Positions 1-11,114 are shown, counted from the stretch's first letter. The stretch is DNA of 64,000 nt from Amblyomma americanum (GCF_052857255.1 NC_135498.1:158395124-158459123); one strand, 5' to 3'. The notes: generated from the sequence alone by a model not told the origin. Made by a program: numbers and translations.

Positions 1-989
1 ACATGAACTTTAGTTGCTTTATCTTGATGTATGCCCTGTGCACATTTGCAATAATTAAAATGGCTTAAGGTGTTGTCCACAAGCGATGCTGACGACAACT
101 CCCGGCCGCCTGCAGCTTTGGTCGGAAGTCTGGATCGCACCGCCTAACAGTGGCACTTCCCCGTTGATTTCTGCGCGTCCCAAGATGTAATAAACCGTCG
201 ATTTCAGGTAACTTTTGCCAAAACTATGCTCGGTGATCATTTGCGTTTGGTAAAACTTGTGAACTGGCGCGCCAGAGTCGCCGAAATTGCACGTACGAAT
301 CCCAAGGACTCGCGATAGGTCTACTTGCACCGCTGATGAACGTCGAAGGGTGAGGATATGAAACGTAGTAATAGTAATATGCATAAGGTATCTCATCGAT
401 ATGAAGGCTTCGCATGGCTGCTGATGATGGTGCCGGCTGGTGCGTCAGCGACGGCATATATTTGCCGATCTCCCCACCGACCGCTGAGTCGCCGACGTAG
501 CGTCAGGCCGATGTGCGCGTCGCCGTTCACACTACGTAAAATTATTGTGCTATGATGTCACTAATATTCCCTGATATTGTTCTCATGGTAGTACTTAATG
601 AAGTACCGCGCTAGCGATGGGTCTAGATGATAAGAAAGAGCATTAAAAGACTCTTTGGAATTGAATAAAATATATTTTAAGTGTTTCGTACACCCAACAT
701 TTTGCCCTGGCTGAACTTACATACAAAAAAACCCACAACAATCTTTTTATAGCTCGAAATTTGGTGTGTTAACCTCTTTAACTGTTATGTATTCCGAGCT
801 CTCAATAAACTTAATGCCAGCCATGACAAGCACGTGAAGACAGATTCAACTCCCAAACACATTCCGACGGGGCCATTTTCGTTTCAAATCTGCTATCTGC
901 AATCTCCGACCGGTTTATGAGCCTCGAAATATATTTAAAGCTTACTTCACCTCTTGCTTCATAAGCCAGCCACGCTAAAAATATTCTTT

Positions 990-990
<1 letters not shown>
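1..990. other. unassigned sequence, no gene seen
   Basis: Short open frames occur on both strands near 55-555, but none shows a recognisable domain and they overlap in conflicting frames. I see no repeat family here that I can name. The segment may hold old, unrecognised repeats. Confidence 0.5.

Positions 991-1080
<90 letters not shown>
991..1080. repeat. compound (CT)n-(AT)n microsatellite
   Basis: A CT tract (991-1008) runs directly into an AT tract that continues to 1080. A minus-strand open frame across it encodes only an alternating Ile-Tyr run and is not a gene. Confidence 0.97.
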
Positions 1081-1082
<2 letters not shown>

Positions 1083-1853
1083 GCGCGGCCATAGGGCTTC
1101 AATGGGTGTATCTAGGCTGGTAATGATGATTGCCACTACACACTATAAATCTAAATAATAGCCGTGCGCCCACAGTCTTATATTTTTGTACTTCTGGTTC
1201 TTCTGCTGCATGAACAGCAAATATTCGTCGCCGTGTTTTGAGACTTCAAATTAAAGTACTACTCCGCGAAGCCCCCACACTGCCATTCGTGTTTAACTCC
1301 AAAACACTCGCTTGAAGAACTATATCATATGCAGCGCATAGGGAAGCAATGCTAATACGGCGTGTGAGGTGCGTCATAACGGGCCTTTGTTCTCCATACT
1401 AGGCGAATTAAATCAGATTTTCTGCATGAATGGGCATGCATTCAATGAAAGTAAATGTAGCAGGAGGTCCCAACACCCAAGGATGAACAGGAGAACACAA
1501 GTTATAAAGGGCATAAAAATTTAATATAAATTCCAGGGATATAGGAATAGCATTAAGTACTGCAAAACTCTGTTAAACGTAGAAGCCAAAGTAATAATAA
1601 GAATCAACAATCATTTCAGCAGTATAAAAACGAATAAATAAATGAAAGAGATCACTCAAAATTTAAAAATAATGTATGCACTTACAGATATTTACGACAG
1701 CACTCTGCGTAACAGAACGCATTTTAGCCTGACTGAAGGAACAAATTTTGCTTGACCTAATCATGACTGCCAACAGCTAACTGCAGATATCGAATTTAAA
1801 GCGAATAAACAAACAGTGGGCACAATTAATAATGCGCTGATTTACTTTGAAAT
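1081..1853. other. unassigned AT-rich sequence
   Basis: No open frame with a recognisable domain and no clear repeat was seen between the microsatellite and the SINE. Confidence 0.5.
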
Positions 1854-2099
1854 GAGCCGCCGTGGTTGCGCAGTAGTTATGGTACTCGACTGCTGACGCG
1901 GGTGCGACGCGGGTGCGATCGCGGTTTCCGTGGTCGCATTTCGATGGGCTGGCGAAATGTTAGAGGCCCGTGTAATGTGCGATGTCAGTGCACGTTAATT
2001 AACCCCAGGTGGTCTTAATTTCCGGAGCCCTCTACTACGGCGTCCCTCATGGCCTTAGTTGATTTGGGACATTAAGGCCGATAAAAACGAAACCAAACC
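1854..2099 (+). mobile_element. degenerate Ruka-type tRNA-derived SINE
   Basis: The head (gagccgccgtggttgcgcag) corresponds to the tRNA-like A-box region of the better copy at 6017. The body carries the diagnostic block around 1979-1997 (gatgtcagtgcacgtta) followed by a ccccaggtggtc block, as in that copy. The tRNA-like part is disturbed by an internal duplication of gcgggtgcga at about 1898-1920. Ruka is a short interspersed element known from ixodid ticks and moved by LINE machinery. This copy is clearly older than the one at 6017, and I see no target-site duplication. Confidence 0.88.
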
Positions 2100-2589
2100 T
2101 TTACATGTTTTAGCTATGAACTCTGTCGAATAATGGGTCATTTACCCCCGACGATAAAGACATGATTCCGCACATTCTGGTTACAAGCAGAAATTTCACA
2201 TCCGTGTTAGCACGAATAAAACCGCTATCTGGTCCTATATGTATAGACTGTCCTCGTGGAGGCTTCTTCTTGGATGACTGCATTTCCAGGTGTGAAAAAA
2301 TGAAACTTGAAGTAGCAAGCCGGTTGAACAAGATCTCAACAACAAACGTGGCAGCGCGAAAAAAGGCTTGTTTAGTCACGTGCTGGTGTTTTCATCTATT
2401 CTTTTTTCCAGCTCATTAGAACTCGGTCTCTGTCAAACTTCAGGTTGTCCTTTTATTGTCGCTGTAGGTAGTACACCTCGAGCAGATCTCTTGGCAAAAT
2501 AGAGCACGCTCAATAGAGCGAGCGAAGAACGATGTTTTCCAACGAGGGCCCGAACACCACGTACGCGCGCTTTGAAAAATGCGTTCCTG
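2100..2589. other. unassigned sequence
   Basis: Two opposed open frames of 85-89 codons at 2110-2419 mirror each other and show no domain. Nothing else is recognisable. Confidence 0.45.
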
Positions 2590-2713
2590 GTTCGTTTTCC
2601 AGGACCTAGCGTTTTCCCGGACTCCCCTCTTTAATGCCTTCGGGACCTGAGGGTATTTGAATAAATAAATAAATAAATAAATAAGTAAATAAATAAATAA
2701 ATAAATAAATAAA
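2590..2713 (+). mobile_element. probable LINE 3' tail ending in an (AAAT)n tract
   Basis: The sequence around 2640 (gacctgagggtatttgaata) runs into (AAAT)n at 2659-2713. Similar motifs occur in inverse orientation beside LINE coding remnants near 52150-52200 and 53585-53640. This suggests the 3' end of a CR1/Jockey-like LINE in plus orientation. There is no coding part, so the call rests on tail resemblance alone. Confidence 0.35.
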
Positions 2714-4255
2714 CAGCGCGCACCGGGTACACAAGGTAGAATAATCATGAATCTCCTGCTTTCTAGACGGCACATCAAAACAAGACCAGAGCGACATTTT
2801 TTTACAAACCGAGAAATCGCAAATATAATACGAGAAAACAAATTTTTGGGCCAAAAATCGTCGTGTATGCCCAGTGCCCTCTACAACCGCTCGCAAGCTC
2901 TACAGCGGCTCCGCCGGCATCCGTTGCGCTCGTCCAGGGCCGCGTCTCTCCGCCAAGCCACGAACCGGCGGTAGCGTCGCGGAAAGCCCAGCGCGGCGAT
3001 TTTCAAGAAATCAACGCTACGCTACGGCGCCATCACGAAATAGTCCAAGAAAGATCTGCACGCAGAACTGCTTTGCTTTCTCCATCGCCAGAGTCGTTCG
3101 CCGGCTCATACAGACGTTGTGGCCGTAATTTTGTTAAAATAGAATAAATCTGTGAGCGCTGTTATACGAATTTTTTCTCGCTAACGATATAGAAAAGTGC
3201 TAAGAGTCACTGCATGAATTTTCTGGTGGCAGGGGAACCGCAGGTATCCATGCTTTAGTGGACGTTTGCGGGATCATGAACGCACGGTTCTAATCAGGCA
3301 CACCGCCTGTATTTATAACACAGCTAGATGGCTTGCCTGGACGAGAAGTGCTTATGTAAATAAGAGGCGTTGTTTTGTTTAGGAACATTTTATAGCACAT
3401 ATAACTAACGGGCATACTTCAAGCACGAAGAGTCTTGCGCAGAAGTGTTTAATTGCAGGCCTTCTTACGACATGAACGCCTTTGTCATCCGAAAGGGTGG
3501 GTGTTGGGGATGTTCCAGTTTTGTTCTAATTCCACTGCATTATAATTCTTTTGCACTTCTAATGATTCACGCACTCGCTGTCGCCGGAGTCAATCAGAAT
3601 GACGGGCGTATGGCAAGAAGCGAATCAAATGAGACAAAAAAAATTATGGCATAGCTTTCTTTACATTGATTACATGCTTGCCATCCACTGCTTACGAAAA
3701 AGTGCGGTTAATTTCTTCGAGAAGAATGTGCGCAGGATTCGAAGGCCTCCTTATTCTAGCTTTTCACCATTTTAAAAGATTGCAAATCTTTTTACGAACC
3801 TAATATAGACAAGGGTAATAAAATTTATGAGCACGAAAAGTGCAGAAGGGCACAGCTTCTTAAGGTGCAGCAACAACGCGTGGCTAACTTTTGCGACTTT
3901 TTCTCGGCAACGCAGCATGACCATTTCACATCGCTGGAACCTGCTTATCTGCTAATGCGATTTTGTCAGTCACGTGTTCTAGAAGAGTCTTCGTCGGCAG
4001 TTTACTGCTCCGCTATTACGCCGACCGCTTTCAAATACCACACAGCTATTTCTTCCTTCTATTCCGTTGCTTCCTTTATACCCTAGAGATGCTAGAGAAA
4101 AGAGGCCGGTCGGGTTCAAACGAGATTGCCGCAAGTGACAAACTAAACAAGCCCGTTGAAGAGAAAAACACGAAGCGTTGTAGGCGCGATGGACGCGCGC
4201 CCTCCAAGCGAGGAACCACTCCTTGCCATATGTGCGTTTGTGTCAGCAATGCAGC
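2714..4255. other. unassigned sequence, no gene seen
   Basis: Open frames of 60-98 codons at 2747-3147, 3445-3654 and 3865-4259 have no recognisable motif and low-complexity or conflicting frames. I could not assign the region. Part of it may be the 5' LTR of gypsy-1, whose start I cannot place. Confidence 0.45.
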
Positions 4256-4431
4256 CTGACCAATCCCCCACTGTGGATATTTGCCATTAATCCGGAGGAC
4301 ATCATCATCCTCATCACCATCATCAACGAAGGAGGATAAATAGAGAACGGCTTGAATGAGGATTATTGCTGTGTATTCTGTCTTCTTGAGTCCTGGTTAC
4401 GATACAAGATATTTTGGCGACAAGGGTGTTA
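4256..4431 (+). mobile_element. 3' end of the gypsy-1 5' LTR and primer-binding-site region
   Basis: A TATA-like ataaatag lies near 4335. The candidate LTR ends in ACA at 4406, and tggcgacaagggtgtta follows at 4415-4431. Leaders of the form TGGCGAC directly after an LTR are usual for Ty3/gypsy elements. The gag remnant starts about 70 bp downstream, which fits. The LTR start is not visible, so the left boundary is a guess. Confidence 0.45.
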
Positions 4432-4493
4432 GTTTAAACCAGGACCTTGGCGTGGCCTCCTGACTTTCCGTCACGAGCTTTTCGGGTCTTCAA

Positions 4494-5520
4494 CCACCGC
4501 CGCCATTCGTGCCGACTCCTGGTTGTCCTGCCCCTTTATGCGAGCAATGGGAGCTGGCGTTCCGAAATTACATGCTGGCGTCTGGTGCCTCCACACTGGC
4601 CGCTGACCAGCGGAAAGCTATGCTGCAGAACTGCCTGGGACTCGGAGGTTAGCTCATTTTTTTAACATTATCGCCGTCATCTACTCCAGCCCTTACGCCT
4701 ACTGCATCATTCTCCGAAGACGAGGCGTCTCTCAGTGACGAATTCAACGAGGCGATGTCCAATCTGGCGAAGCACTACAAATCTTCCGTGAATGTGATCG
4801 CCGCACGTCACCGTTTTTGCCGTCAAGTAAGAGCTTCAGGAGAGACAGTTGATGAGCACGACGCTGTTTTCGCAGCCTTGCCGGCGGCTCCTGGTTTTGG
4901 AGCTTAGCGAACGATATGATCAGTGGCCAGTTGGCGGAGAGGACCACTTGTCACCACGTCTCTTCGAAGGCTCTTCCTTGATCCTATCGCGTCCCCTGGC
5001 CCTTGCTCGACACTGTTAGCAAGTTTCCCGTGAAGTCAGGGAGTTATCTGAAGAGGTTGCTCCCGTACAGCGCGTTGGACGCGAGAGCGCCTCGCGACAA
5101 GCACCTCAGACCCATTGCCGCACTTGCCATTGCCACGCATCGAATCCTTCATCTGCACTTCGAGAGCGCATGTGCTACCGCTGCGGTTCTACTACCCAAC
5201 TGGCGGACAACCCCGTATGTCGGTGCGGCAAAGTGGACCATTTGGACTCTCTCTGCAAGTCAACTGATCGTCAAGTTCAGCACGTCGAAGATAAATGCAC
5301 CGTCGATGACGAATGACTCCAGCAGTGCCGCGACTATTCTACAAGTTGAAGATCAGAAAAATAAAACCTTTGCCTCTGTCCTGATTGAAGGCAAGTCCAT
5401 CCGCTTCCTGACTGACACCAGCTAATCAGTGTCTATTCTTTCTGAAGACCTTTACCGCCTGAAAGGCCGCCCCTCTTTTCCAGCTGCATACCTTTGCAGG
5501 AAGTTGGACGCCGGCACACG
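4494..5520 (+). pseudogene. gypsy-1 gag and N-terminal protease remnant
   Basis: In one frame from about 4500 the product reads as a K02A2.6-type Ty3/gypsy Gag: a Trp-rich stretch (EQWELAFRNYMLASG), then RKAMLQNCLGLGG, then a later AARHRF...VDEHDAVFAAL segment. A zinc-knuckle pair lies at 5173-5256 (CYRCGSTTQ, then CRCGKVDHLDSLC), with the usual His of the first knuckle read as Gln. The protease core follows in a shifted frame as RFLTDTS then SVSILSEDLY. The catalytic Asp-Thr-Gly has become Asp-Thr-Ser (5414-5422) and is followed at once by a TAA stop. The frame is lost near 5520, where a foreign segment begins. Protease sequence picks up again at 6846. Several frameshifts show that this copy is dead. 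Confidence 0.75.
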
Positions 5521-6001
5521 TGGAAACCGCTCCCCAGTATAAGCGAGAGCCCCCGAGTGCGTACGGGGAACGAAAGCGGTACGGTCGCTTGACGCACGGA
5601 CCCCCTCTCCCCCCCTTCCCCCTAACGACGTGGTGGGCATCGCCGGGAAGGCAACCGCAGCGTCCCGCCGGGCCTCGTGAACAAAAGCGTATTCCCAGGA
5701 GGGCCGCCGTGATGGACACCTGTCATGGCGGACAGGTAGTGCTCACCAAGAATGTGGGAAGGCAGGGGCGATCCTTAATCTGGTTTCCCGGAGCGACAGC
5801 AAAACCCCTCCATGCTTATTAGCTGTGTCCCGCCGTCGGTAGCGCGGCAGCATCGTGGGCCCTTTCGCCCCCTCCTCTTTTGCTGACGGGCGACGCGGAC
5901 CGATGGTGGGTGGCGGTATGCATGCCTGAGGCAAGGATTAGCTCCGAAGGGAGAGCGTGTGGATACTCTCACTTGAGAGAGAGTGGTGGCGTATTTGTTT
6001 T

Positions 6002-6016
6002 TTATTTAGTTTGTAT
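6002..6016 (+). repeat. 15-bp target-site duplication, left copy (Ruka)
   Basis: ttatttagtttgtat is repeated exactly at 6335-6349, on the other side of the SINE. Confidence 0.92.
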
Positions 6017-6334
6017 AACCCGCCGCGGTGGCTCAGTGGTTAGGGCGCTCGACTACTGATCCGGAGTTCCCGGGTTCGAACCCGACCGCGGCGGCTGCGT
6101 TTTTATGGAGGAAAAACGCTAAGGCGCCCGTGTGCTGTGCGATGTCAGTGCACGTTAAAGATCCCCAGGTGGTCGAAATTATTCCGGAGCCCTCCACTAC
6201 GGCACCTCCTTCTTCCTTTCTTCTTTCACTCCCTCCCTTGTCCTTTCCCTTACGGCGCGGTTCAGGTGTCCACGATATATGAGACAGATACTGCGCCATT
6301 TCCTTTCCCCCAAAACCAATTATTATTATTATTA
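6017..6334 (+). mobile_element. Ruka-type tRNA-derived SINE, well preserved
   Basis: The element begins with a tRNA-like head: gtggctcagtggttagggcg (A box) and gggttcgaacccgaccgcgg (B box), so it has the two internal RNA polymerase III promoter blocks. The body contains gatgtcagtgcacgttaaag and ccccaggtggtcgaa. It ends in a pyrimidine-rich stretch and an (ATT)n tail at about 6318-6336. Exact 15-bp flanking repeats show target-primed insertion by LINE machinery. It sits inside the GC-rich insert of gypsy-1, so it arrived after that insert. This is the best taxonomic marker in the window, since Ruka was described from hard ticks. Confidence 0.95.
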
Positions 6335-6349
6335 TTATTTAGTTTGTAT
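6335..6349 (+). repeat. 15-bp target-site duplication, right copy (Ruka)
   Basis: Exact copy of 6002-6016. It overlaps the last bases of the ATT tail by at most two nucleotides. Confidence 0.92.
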
Positions 6350-6845
6350 TGTTAACGAGACTCTGGGTTCGAGGCTAAGCCCAACCCAAAGGGTTGTCCC
6401 CATCCCTCATGTTATTTTTGATTGGAGAATTGATGCTTAGGGCGGGCCACTGAAAATGACCGGCCTTAGTCCTTTGATAATCAAGTGCTTAAAAGCGCAT
6501 GTAAACGGATGCAGTCGAGTCCAGTCTGAGCTGGGGCTCCATGCTTAGCATGTAACGTGATGCTACTTAGGCTCTAACCTGCCGGGTCGATGAGTAATGT
6601 AGCGTAAAGTTTGTTCTTTTGTAAATTCAGTTCTGCTTTTTCCAGTTTAACTCTCTGTATATGTATGTTGTAAATATATGATCTGCTGTCATCATCTACA
6701 AGCTCGCCTCCTGTTCATCTTCCAAGCCGAACGACACTAGAAGAAGGGTTTGTGAACCATCCTCGAAGAAACGAACGACCTTTGAAATTCTACTCCGCCG
6801 ATACTTCGCCGATATCTTTCCGCTTCAATCAACTATACAGTCCAA

Positions 6846-6938
6846 TTGCTGGAGTCCTGTAAGTATAATATTATCGTCCAAGGGTGTTTTGTTACGGCAG
6901 CTAAATTCCACAACCATACCGCCTGCATCCTGTTGTAT
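6846..6938 (+). pseudogene. gypsy-1 protease, middle part
   Basis: The short open stretch reads IIVQGCFVTAAKFHNHTACILLY. This corresponds to the part of K02A2.6-type proteases between the active site and the conserved Gly-Leu-Asp-Ala-Ile motif. That motif is found 4.4 kb downstream at about 11380 (PGLDAIAAV). The two pieces are separated exactly by the gypsy-2 LTR ends at 6939 and 11346. This is direct evidence that gypsy-2 inserted into gypsy-1. Confidence 0.65.
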
Positions 6939-7236
6939 TGCCGCGAATATTTAGTGTTTGTTTGTGCATTCTTCAAAGCTGCCGCCACGCCGCTTTATCG
7001 CTTTGTTTGGGATGCAAGACGCGACCAGATTTATCTCGATTTATCGCATCCACGTAGAGCTGATTCTACGTTTTTCAAAATGTTCTAGTAACTTTGCATG
7101 CTTTATATAGAAAGTTCGCTATCAGCTTTCAATTGAGCACGGCCGACAGCGGCGGGCATACTGTTGAGCGACCGCCGAGCAAGCTTGTTGCTACGTCGCC
7201 GCCGAGTTATTCAGTCCATTTTGGGCGCAAGTCAGC
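6939..7236 (+). repeat. gypsy-2 5' LTR, truncated at its 3' end
   Basis: It matches the 3' LTR over two blocks: about 6939-7085, and then tgggcgcaagtcagcc at 7222-7236. Between them it holds roughly 130 bp that the 3' LTR lacks. After the second block it changes abruptly into pol coding sequence. The missing piece includes the LTR end, primer-binding site, gag and protease. Confidence 0.8.
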
Positions 7237-7950
7237 CGTCAAAGCCCTTCCCGTCTGTCGCCGCGAGAACGACAAGCCATCCGGGACAAAGTCGACGAAA
7301 TGCTTCTCGACAACATCACCCAGCCTTCAAATAGCCCTTGTGCGGCACCGGTTGTTTTAGTGAGAAAGAAAGATGGCGCACTTCGATTCTGCGTTGGTTA
7401 CCGCCGCTTGAACAACATAACACAGAAGGACGTCTACCGCTTCCCCCGCATCGACGACACACTGGACCGCCTCTGCAACGCCAAGTATTTCTCATCGATG
7501 GACCTCAAGAGCGGCTACTGGCAAATTGAGGTCTACGAAAGAGATCGCGAGAAGACTGCATTCATCACGCCGGATGGGCTCTGAGTTCAGGGTGATGCCA
7601 TTTAGTCTCTGTTCCGCACAACCGACGTTTCAGCGAGTAATGGACAAAGTGCTAACAGGCCTGAAGTAGCAAATTTGTCGCGCATATTTAGATGACGTCG
7701 TTGTCTGTGCCTCGAACTTTCAAGAGCACCTCAAAAGTCTTCGAACCGTACCAGACGCCATCCAGTTTTCTGGCCTAACCTTGAAAGCAGAGAAGTGCCA
7801 CTTTGCCTATGAAGAGTTGCTGTTTCTAGGCCACATCGTTATCAAGGAGGGAGTACGCCCAGACCAACAGAGAACAACTGCTATTGAACAGTTTCCACCG
7901 CCGGCCGATAAGAAAGCGGTGCGCAGATTCCTCAAACTGTGCGCATGTTC
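7234..7950 (+). pseudogene. gypsy-2 reverse transcriptase (N-terminal and palm)
   Basis: From 7234 the frame reads SPRERQAIRDKVDEML, then the Ty3/gypsy RT core: SSPCAAPVVLVRKKDGALRF, YRRLNNITQKDVYRFPRIDD, FSSMDLKSGYWQIEV and REKTAFITPDGL. A two-base loss at about 7583 puts a stop after GL. The RT then resumes in another frame as EFRVMPFSLCSAQPTFQRVMD, and the catalytic YLDD is intact near 7687-7698 (AYLDDVVV). The thumb region (LTLKAEKCHF...LFLGHIV...VRPDQQ...DKKAVRRFL) runs to about 7945, where LINE-a begins. RT would copy element RNA into DNA in virus-like particles; this copy is broken. Confidence 0.9.
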
Positions 7951-9121
7951 AAATCAAATCAAAGGTTTATTTGCACTTCATACAAAGAAATGCAGGGCAC
8001 AGGGACAAGAAAGCTTGTCAGAAGACAGCTTGACAGGGCCCCTGCGCCCTTACAAATTGCTGGCGTACAGTGCAACAAAAAGCATCACTAAGGACTGAAA
8101 TAACATGACATAATTACCACAATCAAAACGAAATTAGGTACACAAAAGAACTACTACAAAGATTTAGTTGTTTTGACCTTGAGGAGTGATCAGTTGCAGA
8201 CACATTTATTAAAAATTCAACAGATACGTCTTATGTTCGGCCGGTTTCATGCTGTATACATTTACATTTTTTGAGATTAACTCATTTAGAAGCCTGCTTA
8301 TACGATTTTCAATGCTGTTCCACCCCTGACTCGTCCTAGAAAACGGAACCAACCATGATTCCTGGTTCCGAAGAGAATATTGCACGTCAGGAGGCCGTTT
8401 CAGATTAAGCAGTGATAGATATGCCTTATTATTGAATTTCAGGCATGTCTTATATCGCGTTATCAGTCGGTAGCTGTACAAGTTAGTGAACGGTAAAACG
8501 TTGTACGCTTGAAAAAGAGGCATTGATGGTGCGTCCCAAGAAACTCCCGCAACTTGCCGGAGAGCTTTTTTCTGTAATATGTGGATTCTATTAATATTTA
8601 CCTTTGATGTACTCCAAACTAAAGAGCAGTAGTCTATTTGGGATGAAAAAAGGCAATTATATACCTGAAGTTTAAGCCTTGCAGGTAAGACATGACAGCA
8701 GTTACACAGTACTCCAACTACTTTCGCCAAATTAGCAAGGACATAGTTCACATGCGAGTTCCATACCAAATGTTCATTAAATATGACACCGAGCACCTTA
8801 GTCTCTGGTACAAGTGCAATCTTGTCTGACCCAATATAGAGGTTAAATCTGCAACTTATGCGTTTTTGGGCCACAGTAAAAAGGATTGCCTTAGTCTTTT
8901 TAGTGTTAATATGAAGTGAGTTTGCTTGGCTCCAATGGTGTAACGCCTCAAGGGTGGCATTGGCTGCATCATGAAGATCGTCAAGGCTGTCAGACTTTAT
9001 AAATACGCTCGTGTCGTCTGCATAGATAATGAAGGAAGCATGGTCTGTGATGTTTACAATATCATTTATATATAAATTGAATAACAAAGGTCCTAAGACA
9101 CTACCTTGTGGAACCCCGGCT
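7951..9121 (-). mobile_element. LINE-a, 5'-truncated non-LTR retrotransposon inserted in gypsy-2
   Basis: The 3' end lies on the left as (TTTGA)n read on the minus strand (about 7951-7966). About 245 bp of 3' UTR follow, and then a coding region read leftward from 9121. Truncation falls inside the RT domain. Gypsy-2 coding sequence stops at about 7950 and its RNase H resumes after 9121, so the insertion is younger than gypsy-2. Confidence 0.88.
8209..9121 (-). pseudogene. LINE-a reverse transcriptase, C-terminal 300 residues
   Basis: The frame opens at the truncation point with EAGVPQGSVLGPLLFNLYIN, the RT motif before the active site. It continues with an intact catalytic YADD (residues 22-25 of the 292-aa ATG-start frame). 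Next come the conserved HINTKKTKAILF and TKVLGVIFNEHLVW stretches and the long RT thumb (QVYNCLFSSQIDYCSLVWS, KKALRQVAG). It runs 292 codons without a stop to 8209. This C-terminal layout, without RNase H, fits the Jockey/CR1 group of LINEs. The endonuclease and fingers are missing because of 5' truncation, which is usual for LINE copies. The open frame suggests a fairly young insertion. Confidence 0.88.
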
Positions 9122-9259
9122 TCCAGGAATTTCGGAGTAGAAAGGATTTGCGAAAAACCGACGATTTGCGAAAAACTTTTCGCGCAACGCTGAGCCCCTG
9201 TCCCAACTAACGAAGGCAGACGTGTAATTTAGATTGGAAGCGCCGCAAGCAGAAACCTT

Positions 9260-11009
9260 CAAAGAAATTTAGCGTCGTTTACAGTCCCCATCGAACCTCT
9301 CCGCATTTTGATGAAAACGCCGATACTGAAGTTCATACCGACTCAAGCAGCGTGGGCCTAGGCGCCGTCCTCGTTCAGAAAACTGACTGACCGGTAAAAG
9401 TAATCGCATACGCTGGCCGTTCCCTGTCCAGAGATCAAGTCTAACTATTCGACAACTGAGAAGGAGTGTTTTGCCATCATCTGGGCAACGTCGAAATTCC
9501 TCCACTACCTGTACGGGCGACCGTCCAAACTGGTCAGTGATCACCACGCGCTGTGCTGGCTCGGCAATTTGAAGGACCCCTCTGGCCGCCTCGCTCAAAA
9601 GAGTCTGCGGCTCCAGGGGTTTGACGTCACCGTCGTCTACAAGTCCGGACGCAAGCACTCTGACGTCGATTGCCTCTCACGATCCCCTGTAGACGCACCG
9701 CCGCCGGGCGACGATGAGGACGTCTCCCTGGAACCCATGAGCCCCAGCTCTTTTGCTCAGCAGCAACGCTCGGACCCCGACCTAGAACGCCTCATCGAGT
9801 ACCTGGAAGGCAAGGTTACTTCACCCCCCGCTTCATTCAAGGAGGACATTCTTCCTTCTGTGTAGGGAATGATGTCCTCATGAAGAACAACTTCGAAGCG
9901 AAAAAAACTGCCTACCTCTTTGTTGTACCTGCTAGTCCCCGCGAAGACGTTCTACAAGCTTCACACGACGAGCTGACAACCAGACATCTCGAATTTACTC
10001 GCACCCTCCACCGCATTCAAGAGAAGTATTACCAGGCCCGACTGTCTGCCGATGTCGCACATTATGTGAAAACCTGCCAAGATTGTCAGCGACTCCCACA
10101 CGACCAGCAGGATTTCTGAGCCCCATTGAACCTCTCTCAAGGCCCTTTCAGCAGATCGGCATGGACTTGCTTGGCCCTTTCCCAAAGTCAACGTCTAGAA
10201 ATAAGTGGATCATCATAGCGACCGACCACATCACCCGCTACGCTGGGGCAAAAGGCCAACCGAACGGAGCAGCACCAGAAGTTGCTAAATTTTTCGTGGT
10301 GTGCATTCTTCAGCAGCATGGCACCCCCGATGTGCTCATCACGGGCAGAGGAAGCACATTCGCGGCGGAACTAACGAAATCCATCCTGCGTTACAGCCAA
10401 ACCAGCCACCGGAGGACAACTGCATACCATCCGCAGAAGAGCGGACTGACCGGGCTCCTGAACAAAACCATCGCCGATATGCTCGCCATGTATGTCGATG
10501 CCCGAACACAAGACCTGGTAGGTCATCCTGCCTTACGCCGTCTTCGTCTACAACACCGCAGTGCAGGAGACCACCCAGATGACGCCTTTTAGGCTGGTCC
10601 ATGGCAGGGAGGCCACGACCATGCTACACGCCTTACTGTCCAACGTTACCGAAGAAGAGAATGTCGACGTCACCGCCTACCTTCAACATCATCATCATCA
10701 TCATCAGCGCGCAGACGCTCGAAGACTTACCCGATTATGGATCAAGCACCAGCAGCGGACCGACGCCAGACGCTACAACCTACGAAGACGCAACGTTGGA
10801 TACAAGCCAGGAGACCAAGTTTGATTGGCTTTGACCCAGGATTGAGTGAAAAGCTTTTGCCCCGCCATTTCGGCCCGTACAAGGTTTTTCGTCGGCTAGG
10901 TGAACTAGATTATGAAGTCATCCCTGACGCAATGCCTGCATTTCAGCGATGCCGCATATGACGAAAAGTTGTCCATGTCGTCCGTCTAAAGCCCTATTAT
11001 GCGTGCTAA
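9260..11009 (+). pseudogene. gypsy-2 RNase H, integrase and C-terminal tail
   Basis: RNase H is split over frames from about 9260. It is clearest at 9480-9700, with a WATSKFLHYLYGRPSKLVSD stretch, then HHALCWLGNLKDPSGRLAQK and HSDVDCLSRSPVD. The integrase zinc domain at 9880-10119 keeps its His-His-Cys-Cys set (H29, H36, C66, C69). The catalytic core (10083-10592) has GMDLLGPFP with the first Asp. However, the second catalytic Asp is replaced by Gly (LITGRGSTF) and the catalytic Glu by Gly (SGLTGLLNK). A frameshift near 10520 leads into QETTQMTPFRLVHGRE. The C-terminal part has a short His run (CAT repeats, 10687-10705), then LSEKLLPRHFGPYKVFRRLG and finally VVHVVRLKPYYAC before a stop at 11007-11009. 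The copy cannot be active. Confidence 0.88.
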
Positions 11010-11097
11010 ACGACACTGTGTTTACACACTCTGTTTATTATCGCACGATCCGGTTAATTTGTCGCATCATTTGTTTTAATGCATTGGGTCGATGCTT

Positions 11098-11114
11098 CTT
11101 TGAGAGGGAAGTAA
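11098..11114 (+). promoter_or_regulatory. gypsy-2 polypurine tract
   Basis: tttgagagggaagtaa lies directly before the 3' LTR start at 11115. This is the position and purine richness expected for the plus-strand primer of an LTR retrotransposon. Confidence 0.7.

Larger units (their letters stand above)
5525..6838. mobile_element. unclassified insertion inside gypsy-1 (solo-LTR candidate)
   Basis: This segment separates two parts of the gypsy-1 protease, so it is probably an insertion. It is GC-rich from 5530 to 5990 and carries a Ruka SINE at 6017-6334. It continues with sequence that has an LTR flavour (AT-rich tgtatatgtatgttgtaaat near 6650-6675, then a purine-rich stretch near 6735-6780). 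I found no open reading frame with a domain and no clear terminal repeats or target duplication. The boundaries are approximate to about 15 bp. It could be a solo LTR of another family, but that is inference. Confidence 0.4.

Noticed and set aside
811..1092. Minus-strand open frame with a long Ile-Tyr repeat
   Set aside because: It is the translation of an AT/CT microsatellite.
4447..4665. 72-codon frame starting MAWPPDF as the gag start
   Set aside because: The Gag motifs lie in a different frame of the same segment.
10687..10705. Histidine run in gypsy-2 that might be a metal-binding site
   Set aside because: It comes from a short CAT repeat expansion in a degenerate linker.
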